A DNA stretch of 6,394 bases from Spirochaetaceae bacterium (GCA_031290405.1 JAITNO010000162.1:1-6394); one strand, 5' to 3'; positions 1-6,366 are shown, numbered from the stretch's first letter. A program made the numbers and translations. The notes: a model not told the origin generated them from the sequence alone.

Positions 1-55
1 TAGCGGATGGCGTATCCGCTCTAGCGGATGGCGTATCCGCTATAGCGGATACGCC
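1..55. repeat. Tandem 21-bp palindromic repeats
   Basis: Two full copies of the 20-mer TAGCGGATGGCGTATCCGCT lie at 1-20 and 22-41, each followed by one variable base (C, then A). A third, altered partial copy starts at 43. Each unit is an inverted repeat: AGCGGAT, a 5-nt centre, ATCCGCT. In the third copy the sequence changes so that 44-55 (AGCGGATACGCC) is the exact reverse complement of 30-41 (GGCGTATCCGCT). With the central AT this makes 30-55 a perfect 26-bp palindrome. The array touches the window edge, so its true length is unknown. It could be a terminator or attenuator relic of an upstream gene, a multi-site operator, or a dispersed palindromic element. Confidence 0.85.
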
Positions 56-134
56 CCGCGCCGAGCCGTCAAAACCGCGTGCCACGCCCGCATGAGGGCG
101 TCTTGAGCCCGCATGAGCCCCTTTTGAGCCCTCC

Positions 135-310
135 GGCGTTGCATCCCCGCGGGGGGCGGGTACGGCACATCGGGGACTTTGTTCGCCCAATCCGCCGCCC
201 TTGCGCGGGTAGCGCCCTTCGTCGTGTAAGTCTTCCGCAACAGTCCATTCGCATTGAGGTTGTAAATTTGCGCCGCTATTCGCGGCGTGGCGTTGCGTCC
301 CCGCGGGGGG
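135..310. repeat. Pair of 22-bp G/C-rich direct repeats
   Basis: The motif GGCGTTGC(A/G)TCCCCGC followed by six G occurs at 135-156 and again at 289-310, with a single A/G difference over 22 bases. The spacing is 154 bases. The centre CCCCGCGGGG is itself palindromic. Just before the second copy, 271-287 can fold as CGCCGC, a 5-nt loop, GCGGCG. Two shorter copies of CCCGCATGAG at 87-96 and 108-117 (21 bases apart) lie just upstream. I infer decayed or expanding intergenic repeats rather than coding sequence. Confidence 0.6.
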
Positions 311-356
311 TTACGGGTGGGTCTGGGAGGCCTCAGGCCTTACAGCGGGGGGCGTT

Positions 357-408
357 GCGGGGGGCGGCGCCCCCCGCTGGAGGGGTCGCGCGCAACGCAG
401 TGCGCGCG
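357..408. repeat. Two adjacent GC hairpin palindromes
   Basis: Bases 357-365 (GCGGGGGGC) and 369-377 (GCCCCCCGC) are a perfect 9-bp inverted repeat around 3 bases. Ten bases later, 387-394 (CGCGCGCA) and 401-408 (TGCGCGCG) form a perfect 8-bp inverted repeat around 6 bases. A G8 run (411-418) followed by CA and C6 (421-426) gives a third potential fold. No T-run follows the two perfect stems, so a factor-independent terminator is not clearly supported. Confidence 0.6.
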
Positions 409-458
409 TCGGGGGGGGCACCCCCCTCCTCCTCTCTTCCTCTTTACTAAAACAAAGC

Positions 459-538
459 CGAAAGCTGGGGAGCGCCGATTGCGGACGTAAAGCGTAGCGC
501 TGGGGGCGTGGCCCCGTAGGGCGCAAAAAGCGCCTGTG
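459..538. repeat. Intergenic repeat element, copy 1
   Basis: This is the first copy of a duplicated intergenic sequence. Its parts, in order, are CGAAAGCTGGGGAG (459-472), a half-conserved octamer (473-480), GCGGACGTAAAGCGTAGCGC plus TG (481-502), then GGCGTGGCCCCGTAGGGCGC (505-524) and GCGCCTGTG (530-538). It contains a possible hairpin GGGGC/GCCCC (503-507 with 511-515) and another, GGCGC/GCGCC, with an A5 loop (520-534). It has no start codon plus ribosome site and no coding character. I infer a dispersed intergenic repeat. Confidence 0.75.
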
Positions 539-543
539 TCGCC

Positions 544-653
544 CGAAAGCTGGGGAGGGCGGCTTGCGGACGTAAAGCGTAGCGCTGAGGGCGCAGCGCC
601 GTAGGCCGCTACAAAAAAAGGCGTGGCCCCGTAGGGCGCTAAACGCGCCTGTG
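544..653. repeat. Intergenic repeat element, copy 2 (with insertion)
   Basis: This is the second copy, offset by exactly 85 bases over its first half. CGAAAGCTGGGGAG recurs at 544-557 and the 22-mer beginning GCGGACGTAAAG at 566-587. The second half differs: 588-619 holds an extra segment with an outer stem GTAGCG/CGCTAC (579-584 with 607-612), an inner palindrome (590-600) and an A7 run (613-619). GGCGTGGCCCCGTAGGGCGC then resumes at 620-639 and GCGCCTGTG at 645-653. The terminal GGCGC/GCGCC hairpin is kept with a different loop (TAAAC instead of AAAAA), so the stem is conserved while the loop varies. The copy ends about 70 bases before the glnS start. Confidence 0.75.
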
Positions 654-669
654 GCGCTGGCGCTGGCCT

Positions 670-698
670 TTGCTCTTTGCTTTAGAGTATGGTATCAT
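670..698 (+). promoter_or_regulatory. Possible sigma-70 promoter for glnS
   Basis: A -35-like TTGCTC (670-675) and a -10-like TATCAT (693-698) are separated by exactly 17 bases. The -10 matches consensus at 5 of 6 positions, the -35 only at 3 of 6. Transcription would start near 705, giving a leader of about 17 nt that just includes the ribosome binding site. This is a weak match in a region with few alternatives, so it is tentative. Confidence 0.35.
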
Positions 699-709
699 CG
701 GCTTGTTGC

Positions 710-716
710 AAGGAGG
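710..716 (+). promoter_or_regulatory. Shine-Dalgarno sequence of glnS
   Basis: AAGGAGG ends five bases before the ATG at 722, a near-perfect ribosome binding site. It decides the start codon: an in-frame ATG 11 codons upstream (689) has no such site and would add residues that GlnRS proteins do not share. Confidence 0.9.
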
Positions 717-721
717 AAAGG

Positions 722-2428
722 ATGGAAAAAACGGCCGAGGCGGGCGATTTTATCAGCGAGGCGATACGTGGGGATTTGGCGAGTGGGCGTTGCAGCTATG
801 TGCGGACGCGCTTTCCGCCGGAGCCGAACGGGTGGCTTCACATTGGGCACTGCAAGGCTCTTTCGATTGATTTTGGGCGCGCAAAGGAGTTTGGCGGGAC
901 GACGAACCTTCGCATGGACGATACGAATCCGGCGAAAGAGGATGTTTCGTTTGTCCGCGCGATTGAGCGCGATGTTCGGTGGCTGGGCTACGAATGGGAC
1001 AATGAGTTTTTTGCCTCCGATTACTATGAGTTTCTCTACGGGCTTGCCGTCAAGATCATCAAGAAGGGTGCGGCGTACGTCGACGACCTGAGCGACGAGG
1101 AGATGCGCGAATACCGGGGGACGGCGGTGAGCGACAAGAACAACATTACGCTGACGCCGCCGGGGAGGGACAGTCCCTGCCGCACGCGCGGCGTGGTGGA
1201 GAACCTCGACCTTTTTGCGCGGATGAGGGCTGGTGAGTTCCCTGACGGCGGGAAGACGCTGCGCGCGAAGATCGACATGGCGCACCCGAACTTGGTGATG
1301 CGCGACCCGGTGATGTACCGCATTAAGCGGGAAACGCACTACCGCACGGGCGACGCGTGGTGCGTCTACCCGATGTATGATTTTGCCCACCCGCTGTCCG
1401 ACGCGAAAGAGGGCATTACCCACTCGCTCTGTTCGCTGGAGTTCGAGATTCACCGCCCGCTCTACGACTGGTTTATCAAGGAGGCTGAGGTTTTCCCCAG
1501 CCGCCAGATTGAGTTTGCCCGTCTGAACCTGTCGCACACGGTGCTTTCAAAGCGCTGTCTTGCCCTTATGGTGAACGAAAAGCGCGTGTCGGGCTGGGAC
1601 GACCCCCGGCTTCCGACGATTGCGGGGCTGCGCCGGCGCGGCTACACGCCGGAAGCGATTCGCGACTTTATGTCCCGCATTGGCGTGGCGAAGACGGACA
1701 GCATGGTGGACGTTGCGCTGCTCGAATGCTGCCTGCGCGAAGACTTAAACAAGCGTTCGCTGCGCGTGATGGCGGTGCAGAAGCCGCTCAAACTGATTAT
1801 AGAAAACTGGGACGAGGGCGTGGGCGAGGAGCTTGACGCGGTAAACAATCCTGAGGATCCTTCCGCCGGTGTGCGGAAGGTGCGCTTTGGGAGGGCGCTC
1901 TGGATAGAGGCGGACGACTTTGCCGAGAATCCGCCGCCTAAATACTTTCGCCTCTTCGTGGGGAACAGCGTCCGCCTTCGCTATGGCTACATTGTTACGT
2001 GCACGGGTTTCGACAAGGACGGGGAAGGCAGGGTGAGCGCCGTCCGCTGCACCTACGACCCGGCGACGCGGGGCGGCAATGCGCCGGACAACCGCAAGGT
2101 CAAGGGCACCGTCCACTGGGTGAACGCCGCCACGGCTGCGCCTATCGAAATCCGCATCTACGAGTATCTTTTTGCCGTCGAACGTCCGATGGAAACGGCG
2201 CCGGGGGGATCCTTCCTGGACAACCTGAACCCCGATTCGTTGCGGGTCGTTGCGAACGCCTATGCGGAGCCCTGCCTTGCGACGGCGGCGGTGGGGGTGA
2301 ACTACCAGTTTGAGCGCCTCGGCTACTTTGTCCGCGACGGCGAAGACGGAGCGGACGGGAGGCCTGTCTTCAATAAGACTATCGGCCTGCGCGACACCTG
2401 GGCTAAAATTGTTAAAAAGGGGGTTTGA
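722..2428 (+). CDS. glnS: Glutaminyl-tRNA synthetase
   Basis: This is a class Ic aminoacyl-tRNA synthetase of 568 residues that charges tRNA-Gln with glutamine using ATP in the cytoplasm. The Rossmann catalytic domain starts with RFPPEPNGWLHIGH; the HIGH signature is residues 40-43. It continues with NLRMDDTNPAKED (around 62-74), the EYRGT segment, LRAKIDMAHP and the YPMYDFAHPLSD/EGITHSLCSLEF block. The second ATP signature is VLSKR (274-278), the GlnRS form of KMSKS. The two-part beta-barrel anticodon-binding domain fills roughly 345-545 and ends with the typical FNKTIGLRDTWAK. These features separate it from the related GluRS. Arg30 and Asp66 fall at the positions I recall as glutamine-recognition residues in the E. 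coli enzyme (554 residues). Compared with my memory of that enzyme, there is a short insertion after EYRGT. The gene appears monocistronic, is intact and shows no sign of transfer. Its presence suggests direct charging of tRNA-Gln rather than sole reliance on the GatCAB transamidation route; that last point is inference. Confidence 0.96.
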   Translation: MEKTAEAGDFISEAIRGDLASGRCSYVRTRFPPEPNGWLHIGHCKALSIDFGRAKEFGGTTNLRMDDTNPAKEDVSFVRAIERDVRWLGYEWDNEFFASDYYEFLYGLAVKIIKKGAAYVDDLSDEEMREYRGTAVSDKNNITLTPPGRDSPCRTRGVVENLDLFARMRAGEFPDGGKTLRAKIDMAHPNLVMRDPVMYRIKRETHYRTGDAWCVYPMYDFAHPLSDAKEGITHSLCSLEFEIHRPLYDWFIKEAEVFPSRQIEFARLNLSHTVLSKRCLALMVNEKRVSGWDDPRLPTIAGLRRRGYTPEAIRDFMSRIGVAKTDSMVDVALLECCLREDLNKRSLRVMAVQKPLKLIIENWDEGVGEELDAVNNPEDPSAGVRKVRFGRALWIEADDFAENPPPKYFRLFVGNSVRLRYGYIVTCTGFDKDGEGRVSAVRCTYDPATRGGNAPDNRKVKGTVHWVNAATAAPIEIRIYEYLFAVERPMETAPGGSFLDNLNPDSLRVVANAYAEPCLATAAVGVNYQFERLGYFVRDGEDGADGRPVFNKTIGLRDTWAKIVKKGV

Positions 2429-2474
2429 GGGGCTCGGGCGCGGAGGCCTGTGGGCTGCTTGCGTGCGGGAGGGC

Positions 2475-2489
2475 GGGGTATTAAACCCC
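2475..2489. other. Small hairpin in convergent intergenic region
   Basis: GGGGT (2475-2479) and ACCCC (2485-2489) form a perfect 5-bp stem with a 5-nt AT-rich loop. It starts about 47 bases after the glnS stop. No T-run follows on the + strand; on the - strand it lies beyond the larger hairpin. It may contribute to termination but is weak on its own. Confidence 0.35.
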
Positions 2490-2500
2490 ACTGGGAATAA

Positions 2501-2570
2501 AGGCAACGCTGATTGGCTCGCATACGGAGTTTTGAGTTGTTTTATAGCCGCGAGTTGCTCAGCGTTGCCT
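2501..2570. terminator. Candidate bidirectional terminator hairpin
   Basis: AGGCAACGCTGA (2501-2512) and TCAGCGTTGCCT (2559-2570) are perfect 12-bp reverse complements. Inside them, after a 4/4 internal loop, CTCGC (2517-2521) pairs with GCGAG (2550-2554), leaving a 28-nt apical loop. The structure sits between two convergent genes, 72 bases after the glnS stop and 13 bases after the GH13 stop, which suits a shared terminator. On the + strand it is followed by a T-rich stretch (GGTTTCTTCGTTCTTACTTC), though not a clean T-run; on the - strand by TTATTCCC. The loop is longer than usual for an intrinsic terminator, so a palindromic mobile or RNA-binding element is an alternative. Confidence 0.55.
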
Positions 2571-2583
2571 GGTTTCTTCGTTC

Positions 2584-5500
2584 TTACTTCTTCGGTTCCT
2601 TCTTTGTTGCGGGCTTCTTTTCGGGGGCCGGCCTTGCGGGCGCTTTCTTTTCAGCGCTGCCGGCTGCCGGTTTTGCCGCTTTTGGTGCGGCGGGGGCCCG
2701 TTTCTTTGCGCCGTCGAGGAGGTTGAGCTCGTCGATGAGGAAGTCGAGGCGGTATCCGGAGATGGGCTCGGCCTTGTGGAACTTTTCGACGATTGAGAGG
2801 AGATCGGCGGGCTTCGCGTATTCGAGGGCAAAGACGGCGCCAAAGAACAACGCCTCGCCGAACGATTCTTTGTTGAACCAGGTTGTTCCTTCCCAAACGT
2901 TGACGCCGAGGATGCGCTTGAAGTCGTCGCACTCGGTGTTTTCGAGGATGATGGAGGACGCCGTAACCTGCGCCCCGCTCTTCTGCCAGACGGCCTTGAA
3001 CGATTCGGACGCGGAACTTACGTTCGCAAGGTTGACGCGGCGCAGCGCCGCCTTCGCGATTTCGACGACGCGGTAGGCTTTGCCGCCGTCGACGCCGTTG
3101 GCTTCGGCGGCTTCGCGGAACTTACGGTCAAGGTGCCAATGTTCGGCAAGAGAGGCCGCGTCGGCGCCCGTTGCCCCTTGCCCGACGACTGCGCCGAGCA
3201 GCTGAAAGACGGCGTAGGCGTAGACAAACAGGGCAAGCTCCGTGCCGCAGCCCAGGTATGCGCTCGCATCCTTTGCAAACGCGCCGCGGCCGGACTTTGC
3301 CGCCGCAAAAGCCGCCGCAAAGCGCTCGACGTTTTTGCAGAACGCGTCGACCGCCTCCGCCGCGCTCGCCGCCTTGCACTTCTTCGACGGCTTGAACGCC
3401 TCGTAATCGCCTTCTTTTAGAAAGCGCTGCGACGCCGTCACAAAATCCAGAAGATCCTTCTTTAGAGCGTCTCCGTTCGCACCCGATTTCGATGACAACA
3501 CCGTGTGAATGTCATCGAGCCGTTCCTTCGAGAATAACGCCCAAAACGGCGCGTAAACTTCGTCTAAAACCATATCTTGCAATGCCTCCTCAGGAGCCTT
3601 CATAAAGGCGCCGTTTAAGTGTGTGTGAAGGCGCGCCCAGCTCGTGCCGTCGGCATCCTCCACTTCATGAACGTCAATATACACCTGAGCCTCGTATCCT
3701 TGCAAGATGCTGAAAAGGCCCCGCTCGTAAAGCTCCTTCGACGAGCGGATGATCCAGCGATTCCGCCGCTGATCCCGCATCAGTGTAAAACGCGCGCCGT
3801 CGTTGTGCAGCAACAAGGCCGAGGCGAGGCAGTCCTGGCGGCAGGCGCCGTCCTTCTGCGGAATCGCAACCGCGCCCTCCTTAATCCAGCCCGACGCCCG
3901 TTCCCAGAAATTATTGTACAGCACGAGCGCGCAGTCTTTATCGCAGCGGTTCGCGTAGGCGAAGACGTTTTCGTTCACGCATCCCTCCGCCTGATAGAAA
4001 TCAAACAGGCAAAAGTCTGCGCTGCCGGAAAAGATCATGCGGCGTTTCATCAGCGGGAAGATCTCGCGATTATGCCGTTCGACCAGCGCCTCGTCGGGCG
4101 CTTCGTCCCGGTAGGCGCGGCGGTATTCCATGCCGTATTTTTCCTCAAAGCCCTCGATTTGCCCGTGTCCGAACATCGGCAGCCCCGGCATCGTTACCAT
4201 TAGCGTGCAGACGCCGAAATACTTGTCGCCCTTGCCAAATTGGGCCACCGCCGTATCCTCATCGGGATTGTTCATGAAGTTGACGAAACGTTTTAAGATC
4301 TCGCCGTCGAACTCCAGCGTGTTCTTGACGGTGGCGCGATACTTCGCGTTCTCTTCCTTCTTGAGCATATTCATGAACGCCGAATTGTAGACCCTGTGCA
4401 TACCCAGCGTGCGGACAAAGTAGCCCTCCATCATCCAGAAGGCCTCGGCGAGGAGCAGCGTGTGCGGCGCCTCGGCGGCGCAGCGGTCGACAACCTCGCG
4501 CCAGAATTCGTTGGGGATGCGCCGGTTGAACTCCTCCGTGCTGACGGCGTGTTCCGCGCGGCTGGCGATGTCGCCCCCGTGCCCCGGCTCAGGATACCAG
4601 AGCCGCTGGATGTGCCGCTTTGCCAGCGTCATCGCCGCGTCGAAGCGCACGATGGGGAACTGCTGGCAAACCCCCACAATCGTGCGGATAACCGCCTCCC
4701 GCGCCTCAGGATTCAAGAAATCAATCTGGGCCGTATCGTTCCACGGCATCGACGTGCCGTCGTTCCCGTGATAGATGTAGCGGTGCCGGTCCGTCCGCCG
4801 GTCGTAGTGGTGGAACACAACCGCGCAGTCCGAGTTGTTATAGTAGTGATCCTCAATCTGGACGACGACGTCGTCCCGCGTCGAAAGGTTGCCGCTCGTG
4901 AACTGATACTGAGGGTAGGGCGGATAGTCAAGCTGGAGGAAGCGGTCGGGATGCTCCACAATCCACCGCGAGTCGATGCCCGTATGGTTCGGCACCATGT
5001 CGCTCCCCAGCCGGAGGCCCCGCCTGCCGCAACGTTCGCGCAGCTCGCAGAGCGCGCCCCAGCCGCCAAGCTCGCCTGCGATGTCGTAGTCGTAGAGACT
5101 GTACGCGCTTGCCGCCGCTTCGGGGTTCCCCTTCCATTGCTTTATCGTCCGCGAGGCGGCGCTCCGTTCCCACAGCCCGATGAGCCACAGCCCCGTAAAG
5201 CCCTGCCGCGCAAGCTCATCGAGCTCCTCGTCGGGGATCTGGTCGAGCCGCGCAATCTCTCTCCCGTATTTCCCGCTTAACTGGAAGAGCCAGACGAGGG
5301 CGCTCTTCGCCATCAGCACGGTGCGCGGCATCCACACCTCGTCATGGCTGAACTGCTCGTATTCATTTTGCAGATAGCCGAAGTCGTAGACCTCCGTCGG
5401 GCCCGGGGCTCCGCCCCACTGCGGCTTCTCCTCTTCGGCAATCACGTCGAGGCCCGTAACCAGCCGCGAGAGGAAGGGTTCCAGCAGCAGCCCCCAGTGT

Positions 5501-6303
5501 TCCTTCATCCAGCGGAGCTGCCCCGCCAAATCATCCGGGCAGGCAAGCGCCGGCGCGCGCAACGCGTCCCAGAGGTTCTGCCCGTCGGGGCCAAAAACAG
5601 GGAGCGAGGCAAAAAAACGCTGCAATTCCTCAATCGCCTGCGAATAGCGCGTCGACTCCTTCAAAGACGCATCGTCGAAGAGGAATAAAAACGGGCGGAA
5701 CGCCGGATTGAGGTTTGCCATCGCAAGCAGAAGCAACTCTTCCAGCGCCATCGCCTTGTGAGACGCGCCGCCCTCCCCCCCCGCAAGGTAGCCGGCGACA
5801 TCAGAGGCCCCCGAATAGACCGCCCGGGGTGGGAAGAGAGCGCAAAACGATTCCAGCAGCGCGGCCAGCCCGCCAGACAGCGGCGCGTCAAGCGTTTGCG
5901 CCGCCTTCTCGAAAACATCAGGCTGAATCTGGCGTTTGTAGAGCAGCACAAGATAGTGCAGAATCTCGTCGATAAGCCCCATCGCGTTAAGCTGCCCCGC
6001 CTTAACCGCCTTGCCTTCCCGCTTCGTCAGTTCAAGCGACGAGTTCAGCTTTAAGGCAAGCTCCCGCACCAGCCTAAAATCCGCAATAATCACATTGCCG
6101 CTCGACTGGAAGAGCCCCCCCTCCAGAGCGCACGCCGCGCGCACACCCTTGTTAATGTGGAATTCAAAACACGGCAGAGAGGACGCATAAACGCCCTTTC
6201 CCGTGCCAGGCGCCCGCCCCTCCGCGAACGGCTCGAACTTCGACAGCCCCATAAAGATTGATGTAAGACCCATGAGCGCAGTATCGCCCAAAAGCGCGGG
6301 CAT
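2584..6303 (-). CDS. Large GH13 (alpha-amylase superfamily) protein, uncharacterised subfamily
   Basis: This 1239-residue protein probably acts on an alpha-glucan, by hydrolysis or glycosyl transfer. Residues about 1-300 look helical and match no domain I can name. The (beta/alpha)8 barrel spans roughly 323-760. Region I is DMVPNH (435-440). Region II is VRFDAAM with the likely nucleophile Asp555 and the usual Arg two residues before it. Region III is LLLAEAFW with likely acid/base Glu620. Region IV is FMNNPDE with Asp681, where Pro680 replaces the usual His. Then come TMPGLPMFGHGQIEG, a probable short beta domain, an unassigned helical C-terminal region and a basic Lys/Ala/Pro-rich tail (about 1198-1239). 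There is no signal peptide or membrane segment, so it is likely cytosolic. The catalytic core resembles long 'alpha-amylase family' proteins I recall from several anaerobes, with no function known to me; region IV resembles GlgE maltosyltransferases. The start is uncertain. ATG at 6303 is the first after an in-frame TAG (6355-6357), but neither it nor the ATGs at 6273 and 6252 has a clear Shine-Dalgarno. The family call is firm; the substrate is unknown. Confidence 0.9.
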   Translation of the reverse strand: MPALLGDTALMGLTSIFMGLSKFEPFAEGRAPGTGKGVYASSLPCFEFHINKGVRAACALEGGLFQSSGNVIIADFRLVRELALKLNSSLELTKREGKAVKAGQLNAMGLIDEILHYLVLLYKRQIQPDVFEKAAQTLDAPLSGGLAALLESFCALFPPRAVYSGASDVAGYLAGGEGGASHKAMALEELLLLAMANLNPAFRPFLFLFDDASLKESTRYSQAIEELQRFFASLPVFGPDGQNLWDALRAPALACPDDLAGQLRWMKEHWGLLLEPFLSRLVTGLDVIAEEEKPQWGGAPGPTEVYDFGYLQNEYEQFSHDEVWMPRTVLMAKSALVWLFQLSGKYGREIARLDQIPDEELDELARQGFTGLWLIGLWERSAASRTIKQWKGNPEAAASAYSLYDYDIAGELGGWGALCELRERCGRRGLRLGSDMVPNHTGIDSRWIVEHPDRFLQLDYPPYPQYQFTSGNLSTRDDVVVQIEDHYYNNSDCAVVFHHYDRRTDRHRYIYHGNDGTSMPWNDTAQIDFLNPEAREAVIRTIVGVCQQFPIVRFDAAMTLAKRHIQRLWYPEPGHGGDIASRAEHAVSTEEFNRRIPNEFWREVVDRCAAEAPHTLLLAEAFWMMEGYFVRTLGMHRVYNSAFMNMLKKEENAKYRATVKNTLEFDGEILKRFVNFMNNPDEDTAVAQFGKGDKYFGVCTLMVTMPGLPMFGHGQIEGFEEKYGMEYRRAYRDEAPDEALVERHNREIFPLMKRRMIFSGSADFCLFDFYQAEGCVNENVFAYANRCDKDCALVLYNNFWERASGWIKEGAVAIPQKDGACRQDCLASALLLHNDGARFTLMRDQRRNRWIIRSSKELYERGLFSILQGYEAQVYIDVHEVEDADGTSWARLHTHLNGAFMKAPEEALQDMVLDEVYAPFWALFSKERLDDIHTVLSSKSGANGDALKKDLLDFVTASQRFLKEGDYEAFKPSKKCKAASAAEAVDAFCKNVERFAAAFAAAKSGRGAFAKDASAYLGCGTELALFVYAYAVFQLLGAVVGQGATGADAASLAEHWHLDRKFREAAEANGVDGGKAYRVVEIAKAALRRVNLANVSSASESFKAVWQKSGAQVTASSIILENTECDDFKRILGVNVWEGTTWFNKESFGEALFFGAVFALEYAKPADLLSIVEKFHKAEPISGYRLDFLIDELNLLDGAKKRAPAAPKAAKPAAGSAEKKAPARPAPEKKPATKKEPKK

Positions 6304-6316
6304 TGCAAGGGCGCCG

Positions 6317-6325
6317 CCCCCCCCC
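6317..6325 (-). repeat. G9 homopolymer upstream of the GH13 start
   Basis: Nine consecutive C on the + strand read as G9 on the GH13 sense strand, 14-22 nt before the chosen ATG. The tract lies in the expected 5' leader. Homopolymers of this length are prone to slippage, which could alter leader spacing or the frame from an upstream start. Two further runs lie inside the gene: G7 at 6115-6121 and G8 at 5775-5782. A change in length is not visible from a single sequence. Confidence 0.7.
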
Positions 6326-6337
6326 TCGCACGGCCTC

Positions 6338-6366
6338 TTGACAAAACCAAAAACCTATGAGACAAT
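6338..6366 (+). promoter_or_regulatory. Sigma-70-type promoter for rightward gene
   Basis: A consensus -35 box TTGACA (6338-6343) is followed after exactly 17 bases by GACAAT (6361-6366), which matches the -10 consensus at 4 of 6 positions. The interval is A-rich, in contrast with the surrounding GC-rich DNA. Transcription would begin near 6372-6374. It points away from the GH13 gene, so the two genes are divergent. Confidence 0.6.

Larger units (their letters stand above)
1..688. other. GC-rich intergenic region with repeats, no credible gene
   Basis: This stretch of nearly 700 bases lies upstream of glnS and has no reading frame I would call a gene. The open frames in it, the longest about 123 codons on the + strand at 79-450, are Arg/Gly/Pro/Ala-rich, lack a Shine-Dalgarno sequence and run through G/C homopolymers and palindromes, as expected of chance frames in GC-rich DNA. 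What it does hold is repetitive: palindromic tandem units at the left edge, a repeated G/C-rich motif around 135 and 289, several GC hairpins (271-287, 357-377, 387-408) and a duplicated element next to glnS. I checked it by eye for tRNA-like cloverleafs and found none. A small RNA cannot be excluded. Confidence 0.7.

Noticed and set aside
1..55. CRISPR array
   Set aside because: The repeats are tandem with one-base gaps and there are no spacers of 25-40 bases and no cas genes.
79..450. 123-codon open frame on the + strand in the left intergenic region
   Set aside because: It has no Shine-Dalgarno sequence, an Arg/Gly/Pro-rich low-complexity product, and runs through palindromes and homopolymers. 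It is best explained as repeat DNA.
613..619. A7 run after the stem at 579-612 as a - strand terminator
   Set aside because: For a - strand transcript the T7 would come before the stem rather than after it, and there is no - strand gene ending there.
689..721. Upstream in-frame ATG that would add 11 residues to GlnRS
   Set aside because: The strong AAGGAGG at 710-716 would lie inside the coding sequence and correctly serves ATG 722. From the latter, the family N-terminus falls in the expected place.
695..1537. 280-codon open frame on the - strand
   Set aside because: It lies antisense to the conserved catalytic part of glnS, is rich in Arg, Val, Pro and Ala, and has no ribosome site. It is a shadow of GC-rich codon use.
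1745..2506. 253-codon open frame on the - strand
   Set aside because: It is antisense to the glnS anticodon-binding domain, runs into the convergent hairpin and has no recognisable protein motif.
4396..5280. 294-codon open frame on the + strand
   Set aside because: It is antisense to the GH13 barrel, whose conserved regions show which strand is coding. Its composition is typical of a shadow frame.
6338..6366. Promoter for the GH13 gene on the - strand in the same interval
   Set aside because: The reverse complement has TTGTCT but no acceptable -10 at 16-18 bases, so I could not support a leftward promoter here.
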